Shown: positions 1 to 9,355 of the stretch, one piece after another
Layout: each line of letters opens with the position of its first letter
Numbering within the stretch: position 1 is the stretch's first letter
Origin: Amycolatopsis benzoatilytica AK 16/65
Lineage (GTDB): Bacteria; Actinomycetota; Actinomycetes; Mycobacteriales; Pseudonocardiaceae
Assembly (NCBI RefSeq): GCF_000383915.1
Contig: NZ_KB912942.1
Span: 752,506 to 816,505, forward strand
Reading direction: 5' to 3'
DNA: 64,000 nucleotides
Notes under the pieces: generated by a model
Told to the model about the DNA's origin: nothing
The model's input: the letters and a program-made list of their open reading frames with translations, nothing else
Database searches by the model: none
Program-made: the position numbers and the translations under genes

Positions 1-216
1 GTGCTGATCGTCCGGGCGGAGGAAGGCGGTTGCGGGCACGCGCTGGGGGATTCGGTCGAGCAGACCGCGCAGCGGGTGGTCGTGGACCTGAGCGAAACCA
101 AGGCGCAGACCGGGCAGATGTGCACGATGGATCTGCGGCATCCGGTGATCTCGGTGCCGTTGGCGGCGCCGCTGGGGGATCGGGTGGTGGTGCTGAAGCA
201 GTCTCCGCCTCGGTGA
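1..216 (+). CDS. 3' end of an unrecognised protein (cut by window edge)
   Basis: The frame is open from the first base, so the 71 residues visible are probably only the C-terminus of a longer protein. The segment has a short Cys/Met-bearing part (TGQMCTMDLRHP) and a C-terminus rich in Val and Leu (GDRVVVLKQ). I recognise no family. A GTG occupies the first codon and could by chance be a real start. The gene is followed at about 77 bp by the first copy of the hairpin repeat family described below. Confidence 0.4.
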   Translation: MLIVRAEEGGCGHALGDSVEQTAQRVVVDLSETKAQTGQMCTMDLRHPVISVPLAAPLGDRVVVLKQSPPR

Positions 217-292
217 CTGTTTCCGTGGACGGCGCCGCGGCCGTCGGGCGACTCGCCGGGGGGCTGGTCGGCGGTCGCGGCGGGCGAAAAGG

Positions 293-343
293 CCGTGAAG
301 GGCCCCTTGCGGGACTTGGATTCCGTCAAGGGGCCCTTCACGG
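293..343. repeat. Hairpin repeat copy R1
   Basis: First copy of the family with left-arm consensus CCGTGAAGGGCCCCTTGAGG, followed by a short central AATCCAAGT-like segment and the complementary right arm. This copy has the variant centre GCGGGACTTGGATTCCGTC, so the inner stem has mismatches while the outer 17 bp pair perfectly. It lies between two genes on the same strand, 3' of the partial gene and 46 bp before the SRPBCC gene. Confidence 0.9.
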
Positions 344-388
344 ACGTGTTGCGGTGCGCGCGGTCCGGGACCGGCCTACGCTGCGGCC

Positions 389-826
389 ATGGGAACCCGA
401 CAGGTTTCGCGCAGCGCCGTGATTGCCGCTGCGCCGGAGCAGATTTTCTCGTTGCTGGCCGACCCGGCGCAGCATCCGCTCATCGACGGGTCCGGCACGG
501 TGCGAGCCAGCCGCGGGTCGGCGCCCGCCCGGTTGTCGCTCGGGGCGGAGTTCGGCATGGAGATGCGGATGGGCGCGCCGTACAAGATCCAGAATACCGT
601 CGTCGAGTTCGAGGAGAACCGGCTGATCGCCTGGCGGCACTTCTCCGGGCATCGCTGGCGCTGGCGGCTCGAGCCTGCCGGTGACGGGCGCACCGAAGTC
701 ACCGAGACGTTCGACTGGTCCACGGCGCGGTCCCCGCTCGCGATTCAGCTGATGGGGTTTCCGAAGCGGAACGCGGACGCGATCGAGAAGACTCTCGCTC
801 GGCTCGACGGGATGTTTCCGGGCTAG
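389..826 (+). CDS. SRPBCC family protein (polyketide cyclase/dehydrase-like)
   Basis: 145 residues, the usual size for a single START/Bet v1-like SRPBCC domain. The N-terminal strand and helix 'AAPEQIFSLLADP' at about residues 13-25 is the classic opening of the family. The stretch from 'NTVVEFEENRLIAWRHFSGHRWRWRLEP' reads as the antiparallel sheet that closes the ligand cavity, and a C-terminal helix follows (about 120-140). Members bind hydrophobic ligands or act as cyclases or lipid transporters; nothing here shows the ligand. The ATG is the only well-placed start and the gene is monocistronic. Its stop overlaps by 4 bp the end of the convergent membrane-protein gene. Confidence 0.85.
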   Translation: MGTRQVSRSAVIAAAPEQIFSLLADPAQHPLIDGSGTVRASRGSAPARLSLGAEFGMEMRMGAPYKIQNTVVEFEENRLIAWRHFSGHRWRWRLEPAGDGRTEVTETFDWSTARSPLAIQLMGFPKRNADAIEKTLARLDGMFPG

Positions 827-1146
827 CCCATCGCGTCGAGGGCGGCGCGGAGCATCGCACCAGCCGCGAAGGTGCAGGCCAGTGTCACGCCGATGCTGAT
901 CAGGAGCGCTCGGCCGCCGTCGAGGCGTAGGCGGGCCAGGCCGTAGGCGGCCAGGCCCGCGAGTAGGCCCGGGACGACGACCCAGGCGGCGTAACACCAG
1001 CCGAGTGCCAGACCGGTGCCCGCGCTCAGCGCTGCCGCGGCGGCTGGCGCGGGGCGGAAGTGGCGGCGGGCCAGCGCGAATACCGCGCCGCTGGCGGCGA
1101 TGCCCCCGATCGTCGCGGGTACTGCCAAGAAGACCGCGATGTTCAT
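823..1146 (-). CDS. Small hypothetical membrane protein
   Basis: 107 residues with about four hydrophobic segments (roughly 3-26, 37-55, 57-72 and 83-102), separated by short Arg-rich turns such as ARRHFRP. It is probably an integral membrane protein with no sizeable soluble domain. I do not recognise a family. It starts with ATG, is not overlapped upstream by another gene, and ends in a 4-bp convergent overlap with the SRPBCC gene. The hydrophobic pattern and codon use support its being real, but no function can be given. Confidence 0.6.
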   Translation of the reverse strand: MNIAVFLAVPATIGGIAASGAVFALARRHFRPAPAAAAALSAGTGLALGWCYAAWVVVPGLLAGLAAYGLARLRLDGGRALLISIGVTLACTFAAGAMLRAALDAMG

Positions 1147-1251
1147 CCTGCCTCCCGGGATTGCTCAGCCGGAGGACGCGCGGACGCTTCGGAAGTTGCC
1201 GCGCGGTACGGGCGCGGTGCGCGCGGGCCGGGTCCGGCGGCCGGAAAGGCA

Positions 1252-1286
1252 AAACCCGGACTGTCCATTGCGGACAGTCCGGGTTT
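1252..1286 (-). terminator. Intrinsic terminator of the fumarase gene
   Basis: A perfect 15-bp stem (AAACCCGGACTGTCC pairing with GGACAGTCCGGGTTT) with a 5-nt loop starts 9 bp beyond the fumarase stop on the minus strand. In that direction the stem is followed by a short T run (TTTT), the standard form of a factor-independent terminator. Confidence 0.85.
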
Positions 1287-1294
1287 CTGGTAGC

Positions 1295-2956
1295 TCAGCG
1301 GAAGCTGATCTGCAGCACCGGTTCGCTGGTGGCGGCGAAGAAGTCGTTGCCCTTGTCGTCGATCACGATGAACGCCGGGAATTCTTCGACCTCGATCTTC
1401 CAGACCGCTTCCATCCCGAGCTCGGCGTACTCGAGAACCTCGACCTTCTTGATGCAGTCCTTCGCCAGCCGTGCGGCCGGACCGCCGATCGAGCCGAGGT
1501 AGAAGCCGCCGTGTTCCTGGCAGGCGGCGGTGACCTGCTTCGAGCGGTTACCCTTCGCCAGCATCACCAGCGAGCCGCCGGCGGCCTGGAACTGGGCGAC
1601 GTAGGAGTCCATCCGGCCGGCGGTCGTCGGTCCGAACGAGCCGGACGGGTAGCCGTCCGGGGTCTTCGCCGGGCCGGCGTAGTAGACCGGGTGGTCGCGC
1701 AGGTACTGCGGCATCTCCTCGCCGGCGTCGAGCCGCTCGGCGATCTTGGCGTGCGCGATGTCGCGCGCGACGACCAGCGGACCGGTCAGCGAAAGCCGCG
1801 TCTTCACCGGCAGCTGCGCCAGCTGCGCGCGGATCTCGTCCATCGGCTGGTTGAGGTCGACGGACACCACCTCGTCGGACAGGTCGTCCTCGGTGATCTC
1901 CGGCAGGAACCGCGCCGGGTCGCGTTCGAGCTGCTCGATGAACACGCCCTCTTCGGTGATCTTCGCCTTCGCCTGCCGGTCGGCCGAGCACGAGACGGCG
2001 ACGCCGACCGGGCAGCTCGCGCCGTGCCGGGGGAGCCGGATGACTCGGACGTCGTGGCAGAAGTACTTGCCGCCGAACTGCGCGCCGATGCCGAACTGGC
2101 GCGTCATCTCCAGCACCTGCTGTTCGAGATCGCGGTCGCGGAACGCGTGGCCCAGCTCGGACCCCTCGGTCGGCAGGTTGTCCAGGTAGCGCGCGGAGGC
2201 GAGCTTGGCGACCTTGAGGTTGAACTCGGCCGACATGCCGCCGACGACGATCGCCAGGTGGTACGGCGGGCACGCGGCGGTGCCGAGGCTGCGCAGCTTT
2301 TCGTCGAGGAACCGGGCGAGCCGCTTCGGGTTCAGGACCGCCTTGGTTTCCTGGTAGAGGAAGGTCTTGTTGGCGCTGCCGCCGCCCTTGGCCATGAACA
2401 GGAACTCATACGACGGATCCGCCGAGGCGGAGTCCTTGTGATACAGCTCGACCTGTGCCGGGAGGTTCGTACCGGTGTTGCGCTCTTCCCAGAAGTTCAG
2501 CGGAGCCATCTGCGAATAGCGCAGGTTCAGCTGCTGGTAAGCGTCGAAAATGCCCTGCGAGAGCGCCCGCTCGTCGTCGCCGCCGGTGAGCACGCCCTCG
2601 GTGCGCTTGCCGATCACGATCGCGGTGCCGGTGTCCTGGCACATCGGCAGCACGCCGCCGGCCGAGATGGCCGCGTTGCGCAGCAGGTCCATCGCGACGA
2701 ACCGGTCGTTGCCGCTGGCCTCGGGGTCGTCGACGATCGCGCGCAGCTGCTGCAGATGTGACGTGCGCAGCAGATGCTGGATGTCGGTGATCGCCGTGCG
2801 CGCCAGCGTGGTGAGCGCGTCCGGGTCGACCTTGAGGAACTTTCGCCCGGCGGCTTCGACGGCCTCGACGCCGTCGGCGGTGACCAGCCGGTACTCGGTG
2901 GTGGTGTCCTTGCCGAGCGGCAGGACTTCGGTGTGCTGGAACGTGGTGGGCGGCAC
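1295..2956 (-). CDS. Fumarate hydratase, class I (4Fe-4S)
   Basis: 553 residues, matching full-length FumA/FumB-type class I fumarases, which interconvert fumarate and malate in the citric acid cycle. The N-terminal half holds '[12 protein letters not shown]' around Cys106 and the C-terminal half 'GTAACPPYH' (Cys229) and '[16 protein letters not shown]' (Cys315, Cys323); three of these should ligate the oxygen-sensitive cluster. The single-chain form contains both the alpha and beta domains, which are split in archaeal enzymes. It starts with GTG, preceded at 8 nt by AAAGGAG. The gene stands alone with a strong terminator. Class I is the only fumarase seen in this window; a class II enzyme elsewhere cannot be excluded. 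Confidence 0.93.
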   Translation of the reverse strand: MPPTTFQHTEVLPLGKDTTTEYRLVTADGVEAVEAAGRKFLKVDPDALTTLARTAITDIQHLLRTSHLQQLRAIVDDPEASGNDRFVAMDLLRNAAISAGGVLPMCQDTGTAIVIGKRTEGVLTGGDDERALSQGIFDAYQQLNLRYSQMAPLNFWEERNTGTNLPAQVELYHKDSASADPSYEFLFMAKGGGSANKTFLYQETKAVLNPKRLARFLDEKLRSLGTAACPPYHLAIVVGGMSAEFNLKVAKLASARYLDNLPTEGSELGHAFRDRDLEQQVLEMTRQFGIGAQFGGKYFCHDVRVIRLPRHGASCPVGVAVSCSADRQAKAKITEEGVFIEQLERDPARFLPEITEDDLSDEVVSVDLNQPMDEIRAQLAQLPVKTRLSLTGPLVVARDIAHAKIAERLDAGEEMPQYLRDHPVYYAGPAKTPDGYPSGSFGPTTAGRMDSYVAQFQAAGGSLVMLAKGNRSKQVTAACQEHGGFYLGSIGGPAARLAKDCIKKVEVLEYAELGMEAVWKIEVEEFPAFIVIDDKGNDFFAATSEPVLQISFR

Positions 2957-3635
2957 AGCGAGGCTCCTTTGCCCTGATTCGGGATTGGCCCACGGTACTC
3001 AGCGGGAACCGGAGCTCCGCACGGGTGCGGGGACGCTGTGGGGTACAGCACGCTGAAACGGGTGATCGCTGGGCGGGACGCGGGCACCGGGTTTTCGGCG
3101 CCCGCTTTGTCCGGGCATGGTCGGGAGGCCGGGCCCACCCCGACGGACCCGACCTCCCGGGGAAAGCGGGCCGGATGCGCACACACCCGCCCCGCGTGTC
3201 TAACGGGACCCCCGCCGGCGCGTTGACCGGACGCCGCACAGCGGGGGTCGCGGCCGTTTGCTACCCGCTGAACCGCTCCGCCAAACGCGGGCCGCTCGGA
3301 AAATCCACAATCGGGCGCGCAGCGCGGTGACGAGGTTGCGCTGAGTGGCAGGCAGGAAGGGATGAAAGGGATTTACCGGGACTGAGAGGGGCGAGCTGCG
3401 GTGCCGCTGGGGCTGGTGGTGTCAACGATGCTGAAGTGACTAATGAGTCTCTAGAGACTGAAGGGATTGATGTGGCGATTTGTCGGCAAATCTTCTGCAG
3501 TAGCACAGGGGATGGGTGCTGAGTCGCCTGAAACCGGTGGCGGGACAGACGCCCGCCTGCTGCCAGAGAGGACGGGCCGAAGACTGCCCGGACGGGCGAC
3601 CCCAGGTGGGCGAGGCGCCGACGGTCTCGGCGAGC

Positions 3636-3749
3636 GCGCCGGGCGATGGCGGAGTGTCCGAGGTGCTGAAGTCGCGCCCGGGCGATGGCGGAGTCCCGAG
3701 GAGCGGAAAGCGCGCCCGGGCGACGGCGGCGTGCCCGAAGCGCTGAATA
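3636..3749. repeat. Three tandem 38-bp repeats
   Basis: Three consecutive copies begin at 3636, 3674 and 3712, each opening GCGCC(C)GGGCGATGGCGG and ending with a GCTGAA-like motif. Copies 1 and 2 share the whole GGGCGATGGCGGAGT core; copy 3 has GACGGCGGCGT instead. The array is non-coding as far as I can see and lies directly next to a hairpin. Confidence 0.8.
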
Positions 3750-3751
3750 CG

Positions 3752-3790
3752 ACGGAACCCTGGCTCGGAAGTCCGAACCAAGGGTTCCGT
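3752..3790. repeat. Imperfect hairpin next to the 38-bp repeats
   Basis: The arms ACGGAACCC and GGGTTCCGT pair perfectly, and the inner TGGCTCGGA and TCCGAACCA segments pair with one mismatch and one bulge. It abuts the third 38-bp repeat and is not near a gene end, so a terminator role is not obvious. Confidence 0.6.
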
Positions 3791-4298
3791 GCGATGAATG
3801 ATCCAGTCGCGGTCGATGCCATTCCGCGGGTGATCCCGCCCCGGGAATGCCTGGCTTGCGCGACCGAGCGAACCCGCCGCGCATCCTGCGGCGGGGTCAC
3901 TCGAATGCGGACTCCGCCTTTGCCCCGATTCGTCTTCCCCCGCATTCGGATCCATTGGTTCCGAATGCCGATCTTCCGGCCGCCTTCCCGGGCCCTCGGC
4001 GCGAGGATTCGCCGGACAGAAGGGGTCGCCTCGCAATGACCGCCGTCCAACCAGTTGGCATCATGCGGCCGAAGCTGCCGAATCACATCCGATTGTCCGA
4101 ATCGGCCCCGATTGTCCTGTCTGCGCCGCGGTCCGGACCGGGTGCGCCGATCGGGCGTGGCAACCCCGAAGTGCCTGCTGCCCAGCCAGTGCGCCCGAAA
4201 AAACCGGACCACCCGGTCAAGTTCACTCGCCGAGCCAACCCGACCTCGTCAGCCGTGCTCGATCAAGCGGTCCGAGCCGGCCCCCTTCTGCCAAGTCG

Positions 4299-4338
4299 TC
4301 CCTCCGGAGGCCGGGCCCCGATGCCGGCCCCGGAGGGA
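4299..4338 (-). terminator. Probable terminator of sigB
   Basis: TCCCTCCGG (4299-4307) pairs with CCGGAGGGA (4330-4338), and further GC pairs lie inside. It starts 5 bp after the sigB stop. No T run follows, so it is a GC hairpin terminator of the kind common in actinobacteria rather than a textbook intrinsic terminator. Confidence 0.6.
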
Positions 4339-4343
4339 AAAAC

Positions 4344-5375
4344 TCAGCTCGCGTAAGCCCGCAGCCGGTCCGCTCGCTCGCCTTGGCGGAGCTTCGCCAT
4401 GACCTCGCGCTCGATCTGGCGGACGCGCTCGCGCGACAGGCCGAAGTGCTTGCCGATCTGGTCGAGCGTGCGCGGCTGGCCGTCGTCGAGGCCGTAGCGG
4501 AGGCGGATGACGTGCTGTTCGCGGTCGTCGAGCGTCGCCAGCACACGCCGCAGGTCGTCCTGCAGCAGGCCGGAGATCACGGCGCTCTCCGCGTCGGTCG
4601 CTTCGCTGTCCTCGATGAAGTCGCCCAGCGGGGCGTCTTCCTCGGCGCCCACCGGCATGTCGAGGCTCACCGGATCGCGGGACTGGTCGAGCAGGTCGGA
4701 GATCTTGTGCACCGGAATGCCCGATTCGGCGCTGAGCTCCTCGTGCGTCGCGTCGCGGCCGAGCTGCTGGTGCAGGTCGCGGCGGATCCGGGCGAGCTTG
4801 TTCACCTGCTCCACCAGGTGGACGGGCAGCCGGATGGTGCGGCCCTGGTCGGCCATGCCGCGGGTGATCGCCTGGCGGATCCACCACGTGGCGTAGGTGG
4901 AGAACTTGAACCCCTTGGAGTAATCGAACTTCTCCACCGCGCGGATCAGGCCCAGGTTTCCCTCCTGGATCAGGTCGAGCAGCGGCATGCCGCGCCCGGT
5001 GTAGCGCTTCGCGAGCGACACCACCAGGCGAAGGTTGGCCTCCAGCAGGTGGTTCTTCGCGGTGTGGCCGTCTCGCACCAGCGCACGCAGCTCCTTGCGG
5101 CGCAGCGGCGTGAGGCTGTCGGCGGTGTCCAGCATGTGCTGGGCGAACACCCCGGCTTCGATCCGCTTCGCCAGCTCGACCTCGTCGGCCGCGCTGAGCA
5201 GCGCGGTCTTGCCGATGCCGTTCAGGTACACCCGCACCAGGTCGGCGGCCGGGCTCTGCGCGTCGAGGTCGGCGTCGGTGAGCGCCCCCACGCTCGCCCG
5301 CTCCTCGGTCTGCTGTGCTGGAATCCCGCGCTCGCGAATCCCGCGCGCTTGGCGTTCGAGAGTCTGGACTGACAT
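4344..5375 (-). CDS. sigB: RNA polymerase sigma factor SigB (group 2, sigma-70 family)
   Basis: 343 residues, about the length of mycobacterial SigB and lacking the long N-terminal extension of the principal sigma factor. Region 1.2 lies at about 41-75 ([15 protein letters not shown]), region 2 at 104-180 with the near-invariant core '[16 protein letters not shown]' and -10-recognising '[14 protein letters not shown]'. Region 3 spans about 183-260, and region 4 about 270-335 with the -35-recognising helix '[19 protein letters not shown]'. It directs core polymerase to promoters like those of SigA, typically under stress or in stationary phase. Upstream is a promoter of the SigR/SigH/SigE type (5483-5509), consistent with the known stress-sigma control of sigB in relatives. 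It is encoded about 35 kb from sigA; the two are much closer in M. tuberculosis. Confidence 0.93.
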   Translation of the reverse strand: MSVQTLERQARGIRERGIPAQQTEERASVGALTDADLDAQSPAADLVRVYLNGIGKTALLSAADEVELAKRIEAGVFAQHMLDTADSLTPLRRKELRALVRDGHTAKNHLLEANLRLVVSLAKRYTGRGMPLLDLIQEGNLGLIRAVEKFDYSKGFKFSTYATWWIRQAITRGMADQGRTIRLPVHLVEQVNKLARIRRDLHQQLGRDATHEELSAESGIPVHKISDLLDQSRDPVSLDMPVGAEEDAPLGDFIEDSEATDAESAVISGLLQDDLRRVLATLDDREQHVIRLRYGLDDGQPRTLDQIGKHFGLSRERVRQIEREVMAKLRQGERADRLRAYAS

Positions 5376-5482
5376 TCTGCCTCCCCGGTCACGGGCTGAA
5401 CGTGTCTCGCCGGCACCTGCGGGACGGGGCCTGTGGAATCCCGTGTCCGCGGGCCCAGCCGGCTTGGCTGGACATCGGGTCT

Positions 5483-5509
5483 AACGCTCCGGGCGGTTCA
5501 AACGTTCCC
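5483..5509 (-). promoter_or_regulatory. SigR/SigH/SigE-type promoter for sigB
   Basis: On the minus strand, GGGAAC is followed after an 18-nt spacer by GTT (CGTTAG). This fits the GGAAT/C-N18-GTT consensus of the SigR/SigH group of ECF sigma factors. The GTT is about 108 bp upstream of the sigB ATG, giving a leader of about 100 nt. The match was seen by eye; no transcription start is known. Confidence 0.65.
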
Positions 5510-5652
5510 GGCTCGCTGAAATGAGGACGGTCAGCCCCGCCCCGCGGTTGCTCCACCAATACTGAGGTTTTCCTGAGAACTGCGGGGCCGGCGGAATTGC
5601 TCGCGAATCGCATGTCCTGCAACGAATGCTACCCGCGGATTTGCGAGGTGGG

Positions 5653-6078
5653 CTAAACCTCCACAAGAACCGTGAACGGACCGTCGTTCACGCTTTCCAC
5701 CGCCATCTCCGCGCCGAACCGTCCGGTCGAGACCGTCGCGCCGCGGTCGCGCAGGCCGGCGACCACCGCGTCCACCAGGGGTTCGGCGGCTTCCGGCCGG
5801 GCCGCCGCCGTCCAGGACGGGCGGCGGCCTTTGCGAGTGTCGCCGTAGAGAGTGAACTGCGACACCACGAGCAGCGGGGCACCGGTCGTCGCGCAAGATT
5901 GTTCGTCGCGCAGCAGCCGGAGTTCGTGGAGTTTGCGCGCCATCGTCTCGGCTTTGCCGGCGTCGTCGTCGGCGTGCACGCCGAGAAGAACGAGCAGTCC
6001 CGCTCCGTTGATCTCTCCGACAATCTCCCCCGCTACCGTCACGCTCGCGCGGGTTACCCGCGCTGCGACCGCCCTCAC
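5653..6078 (-). CDS. dtd: D-aminoacyl-tRNA deacylase
   Basis: 141 residues, the family length. It hydrolyses D-amino acids (and glycine) mischarged on tRNA and acts as a homodimer in the cytosol. Both active-site signatures are present: '[15 protein letters not shown]' at 73-87 and the C-terminal 'NDGPFT' at 131-136, which carries the cross-subunit Gly-cisPro element. The GTG at 6078 gives the canonical N-terminus '[15 protein letters not shown]' and overlaps the upstream methyltransferase stop in a GTGA arrangement, so the two are probably translationally coupled. A longer frame upstream has no family resemblance and was rejected. Confidence 0.93.
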   Translation of the reverse strand: MRAVAARVTRASVTVAGEIVGEINGAGLLVLLGVHADDDAGKAETMARKLHELRLLRDEQSCATTGAPLLVVSQFTLYGDTRKGRRPSWTAAARPEAAEPLVDAVVAGLRDRGATVSTGRFGAEMAVESVNDGPFTVLVEV

Positions 6079-7580
6079 CGCGCGGAACCCGGCACGAGCA
6101 TTCCGTGCCGCACGAGTTCGCGGATGATCGGCAGCGCCGCAGCGGTCAGCTCGTCGGCGTCGAGGCCCTGCGCGGCCGACAGCAGCTCCAGCAGATCCGA
6201 CAGCGGCAGCGCGCCCCGGCACCCGGCCAGCAGCCGGGTGGTGAGCTCGTCGACCTCGTGCTGCCAACCCGGCCCGTCCGTACGGTGCAGCCGGCGCACG
6301 GTCGTCTCCCAGCCCTCGTCACCGGGGGAGTCGACACGTTCGAGCAGCACAGTGTCCGGGACGCGGAAGGCGACATCCAACACCGCGTCGCCGTGCGTGC
6401 GCAGCCACTCGACACGGTCGAGCCAGTTCGCCGCTTCGGGGCCCAGTGGGTCGTCGTAAGCCTGACGCAGGTCTTCGCAGACGACAGTCGGCGTCTGACC
6501 GTTCGCGCGACGCAACGTGACAAAGCCGAAGCCGATGCCCTGTACGTCGTTCGCGGTGAACCAGTCGAGCCACGCGGCGGCCTTCGCCTGTCCTTCGGGC
6601 GAGCGCGGGTCGATGCCCTCGTCGCGCAGCCAGGTGCCGACGTACAGACCCGGGTCGGCGACGTCGCGCTGTACGAACCACGCGTCTGTCTCAGCCGGCA
6701 GCCATCGCGCGACGCGGTCGCTCCAGTCTTCGCCGCGACGGTGCATCCAGGACGCAAGCAGCTGCCCGGTGCCACCGTCGTTGAGGAAGCTGGGCAGTTG
6801 GCGGATGACCAGCGCGCTCGCGTCGTCGCCGGCCAGCCCGGAGTCGCGGTAGGTGTAGTCGACGCGCGGCGGCCCGACCACGAACGGCGGATTGCACACG
6901 ATCTGGTCGAACCGGCGGCGCGCGACCGGCGCGAACCACTCGCCTTGCAGCAACTCCGCTTCCAGCTCGTTCAGCCGGAAGGTGCCCGCGGCGAGCGCGA
7001 GCGCACGGGCCGAGACGTCGGTCGCGGTGATCTTCTTGGCGTGCCGGGTCGCGTGCAGCGCCTGGACGCCGTTGCCGGTGCCGAGGTCCAGCAGGCTGCC
7101 GACCGGGCGGCGGCTGGTCGCGCGGATCAGGCTCAGCGACGCGTGCCCGACGCCCAGCACATGGTCCTCGGGCACGACGTGACCGAGGAGGTCGGCGTCG
7201 AGGTCGGAGACGACCCACCAGGAGCCTTCCTCGTCGCCGTGCGGCCGGATGTCGAGCGCGGCGCGGAACTCCTCGCCGACGGTCCGCAGGATGCCCGCTG
7301 CCACCGCGTCGGCGGCGCTGAGCGGCGCGAACGCGGAGGTGACCGTCTTCTCCGGCTCGGCGAGGCCAAGCAGGAACAGCCGGATGAAGACGCCGAGATC
7401 CCCGGCGTCGAGGCTGGCGCGGCGGGCTGGCTCCGGCTCGCCGCGGCCGAGCGCCGCGTGCGCTGCGCCGCCGAGCGCGTCGACGACGCCGTCAGCGTCG
7501 TAGCCGGTGCGGCGGAAGGCTTCGCGAAGCCGCGCGCAGACGTCGTCGGAAAGGTCAGGGAGAGGCGTGTTCGTGCTCAC
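6075..7580 (-). CDS. SAM-dependent methyltransferase with NPPF motif
   Basis: 501 residues. A helical N-terminal domain (about 1-150, probably DUF7059-type) precedes a Rossmann methyltransferase core with the SAM-binding loop '[15 protein letters not shown]' at about 163-177 and the catalytic 'NPPF' at 230-233. A long C-terminal domain follows. NPPF/Y enzymes methylate planar nitrogens, such as adenine N6 or glutamine N5 of release factors. The large flanking domains set it apart from PrmC and HemK, and the substrate is unknown. GTG at 7580 was chosen because the divergent amidohydrolase starts at 7600, leaving 19 bp between starts; an ATG at 7607 would overlap it. It is coupled to dtd downstream. 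Confidence 0.8.
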   Translation of the reverse strand: MSTNTPLPDLSDDVCARLREAFRRTGYDADGVVDALGGAAHAALGRGEPEPARRASLDAGDLGVFIRLFLLGLAEPEKTVTSAFAPLSAADAVAAGILRTVGEEFRAALDIRPHGDEEGSWWVVSDLDADLLGHVVPEDHVLGVGHASLSLIRATSRRPVGSLLDLGTGNGVQALHATRHAKKITATDVSARALALAAGTFRLNELEAELLQGEWFAPVARRRFDQIVCNPPFVVGPPRVDYTYRDSGLAGDDASALVIRQLPSFLNDGGTGQLLASWMHRRGEDWSDRVARWLPAETDAWFVQRDVADPGLYVGTWLRDEGIDPRSPEGQAKAAAWLDWFTANDVQGIGFGFVTLRRANGQTPTVVCEDLRQAYDDPLGPEAANWLDRVEWLRTHGDAVLDVAFRVPDTVLLERVDSPGDEGWETTVRRLHRTDGPGWQHEVDELTTRLLAGCRGALPLSDLLELLSAAQGLDADELTAAALPIIRELVRHGMLVPGSAR

Positions 7581-7599
7581 GGTGGGTAAGCCTGCCACG

Positions 7600-8904
7600 A
7601 TGGGCATCGTGACCACCGAGACCACCGGCCGTGTCCTCGCTCCACTCGAGGCGGCACTGCCTGAGCTTGAAGCGCTGTATGTCGATCTGCACCGCCATCC
7701 GGAGCTCGCGTTCGCCGAGACCCGCACAGGCGCGGAGCTGGCGCGACGGCTGACCGAAGACGGCTTCGAGGTGCACACCGGCGTCGGCCAGACCGGTGTC
7801 GTCGGCGTCCTGCGAAACGGTGACGGGCCGACGGTGCTGCTTCGCGCGGACATCGACGCGCTGCCAGTCGAAGAGCAGACGGGGCTCTCGTACGCGAGCA
7901 CGGCGCGCGGCGTCGACTCACAGGGCCGCGACGTGCCGGTCATGCACGCGTGCGGCCACGACATGCACGCGACGTGGCTCTCGGGTGCCGCGCACCTGCT
8001 GGCTGCTTCGCGCGACGAGTGGTCCGGCACGCTGCTCGTGGTTTTCCAGCCCGGTGAGGAAGTCGGAGACGGTGCCGCCGGGATGGTCCGCGACGGTCTG
8101 TTCGACCTGGCCGGCCGCCCGGACGTGGTCTTCGGCCAGCACCTCGTGCCTGGCCCGGCCGGGTGGGTGCTCACTCGCCCCGGGGTGATCATGGCGGCCA
8201 CCGACACGCTGCGCGTCACCCTGCACGGCCGCGGCGGCCACGGTTCGCGCCCGGAGACCACCGTCGACCCGGCCGTGCTGGCCGCGTCCGTGGTGCTCAA
8301 GCTGCAGACCATCGTGTCGCGGGAGACCGCGGCGACCGAGCCCGCGGTGGTCACTGTCGGGTCGATGCACGTCGGCACCGCGGCGAACGTGATCGCCGAT
8401 CACGCGGTGCTGGAGGTCAATACCCGCGCGTTCGACGACGCGGTGCTGCTGCGCCTGCGCAAGGCAGTCGAGCGGATTGCGAACGGCGAGGCGGCCGCCG
8501 CCGGAGCGCCGCAGCCGCCGACGGTCGAGGTGGTCGCGTCGTATCCGGTCACCGCGAACGACGACGCCGCTTCCGACGAGCTGACCGAGGTGTTCCGCGC
8601 GCACTTCGGGCCGGCCGCGACCATGCCCGCTCCGCTGGTCACCGGCAGCGAGGACTTCAGCGAGTTCGGCCGCGCGGCCGAGGTTCCGTCGGTGTTCTGG
8701 CTGGTCGGCGGCCTGGACCCGGAGCAGGTGATCACCGCGATGACCGAGGGGCGGTTCGAGACGGACATCCCGTCGAACCACTCGTCGAAGTTCGCGCCGG
8801 TGCTGCACCCGACCCTGCGGACCGGGGTCGAGACGCTGGTCGTCGCGGCTTTGTCCCGGTTCACCCGGCCGGGTGTCGCGGACGGGCGGCGAGTGGGAGA
8901 ATGA
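7600..8904 (+). CDS. M20 family amidohydrolase
   Basis: 434 residues of the M20D aminoacylase / N-acyl-amino-acid amidohydrolase type (relatives include hippurate and IAA-amino acid hydrolases). Metal-binding signatures are 'LRADIDALP' at 81-89 and 'HACGHDMHATWL' at 116-127, followed by 'FQPGEEVGDGAAGM' carrying the catalytic Glu. 'GRGGHGSRPE' belongs to the dimerisation lid domain, and 'TGSEDFSEFG' near the C-terminus supplies a distal ligand. It cleaves an acyl group from an amino acid or related amide in the cytosol; the natural substrate is not evident. Its stop overlaps the next start (ATGA). The start at 7600 gives a family-like N-terminus. Confidence 0.88.
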   Translation: MGIVTTETTGRVLAPLEAALPELEALYVDLHRHPELAFAETRTGAELARRLTEDGFEVHTGVGQTGVVGVLRNGDGPTVLLRADIDALPVEEQTGLSYASTARGVDSQGRDVPVMHACGHDMHATWLSGAAHLLAASRDEWSGTLLVVFQPGEEVGDGAAGMVRDGLFDLAGRPDVVFGQHLVPGPAGWVLTRPGVIMAATDTLRVTLHGRGGHGSRPETTVDPAVLAASVVLKLQTIVSRETAATEPAVVTVGSMHVGTAANVIADHAVLEVNTRAFDDAVLLRLRKAVERIANGEAAAAGAPQPPTVEVVASYPVTANDDAASDELTEVFRAHFGPAATMPAPLVTGSEDFSEFGRAAEVPSVFWLVGGLDPEQVITAMTEGRFETDIPSNHSSKFAPVLHPTLRTGVETLVVAALSRFTRPGVADGRRVGE

Positions 8905-9248
8905 GCGTCGGAGGTGGTGCTGTGACCGCACCTGCCCACGGGCCGGACCCTCGCCCGGACCCGGTGCTGATCACCGAGGCCGCGCCGTCGCTGGACGATC
9001 AGCTGGCGGCACGGAAGCGGAAGTACGTCATCATGATGGTCTGCCGGATCCCGTGCCTGGTCCTGGCCGGGCTGACTTATCACACGTGGTGGCTGGCGAT
9101 CATGTTCCTGGTGATCTCGGTGCCGCTGCCGTGGGTGGCGGTGCTGATCGCCAACGACCGGCCGCCGCGGAAAACGGAGAAGGTGAACCGGTTCTCCCCG
9201 GACGCTAAGAAGATCGAGCACAGCAAGCACCAGGTGATCGACGGCTGA
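8901..9248 (+). CDS. DUF3099 family membrane protein
   Basis: 115 residues. A polar N-terminus ('LITEAAPSLDDQLAARKRKYVIMM', about 23-46) leads into two membrane segments (about 43-62 and 65-88), and a charged C-terminal tail follows. The 'RKYVIMMVCRIPCLVLAG' and 'ISVPLPWVAVLIANDRPPR' blocks are the hallmark of DUF3099, a small actinobacterial membrane family of unknown function. ATG at 8901 overlaps the amidohydrolase stop, indicating a two-gene operon. An internal GTG at 8922 is the alternative start. Confidence 0.8.
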   Translation: MSVGGGAVTAPAHGPDPRPDPVLITEAAPSLDDQLAARKRKYVIMMVCRIPCLVLAGLTYHTWWLAIMFLVISVPLPWVAVLIANDRPPRKTEKVNRFSPDAKKIEHSKHQVIDG

Positions 9249-9283
9249 TCCCGGCGGGCGCTGTTCGTCGCCGGGCCGGAAGC

Positions 9284-9334
9284 CCGTGAAGGGCCCCTTC
9301 CCGGAATCTGGTTCCCGGAAGAGGCCGTTCACGG
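9284..9334. repeat. Hairpin repeat copy R2
   Basis: CCGTGAAGGGCCCCTTCCCGG pairs with a degraded right arm (CCGGGAAGAGGCCGTTCACGG on the plus strand), so this copy keeps its outer and inner stem with a few mismatches between. It sits between the convergent ends of the DUF3099 and psuK genes. Confidence 0.85.
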
Positions 9335-9355
9335 ACTGTCGCGTTCTGGCCGTGC

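Larger units (their letters stand above)
2957..4298. other. Gene-poor region between fumarase and sigB
   Basis: About 1.3 kb without a convincing gene. Open frames exist on both strands but are Arg/Pro/Ser-rich translations of repeats with no start signal or recognisable domain. The first 250 bp must hold the fumarase promoter (not resolved). A less GC-rich patch around 3350-3490 contains the palindrome TCTCTAGAGA. It is followed by the tandem 38-bp repeats and hairpin listed separately, and by a GC hairpin at 3873-3895 (CCCGCCGC pairing with GCGGCGGG). Confidence 0.55.

Noticed and set aside
3467..4039. Open frames in the region upstream of sigB
   Set aside because: They are translations of the 38-bp repeats, Arg/Pro-rich and without ribosome-binding sites.
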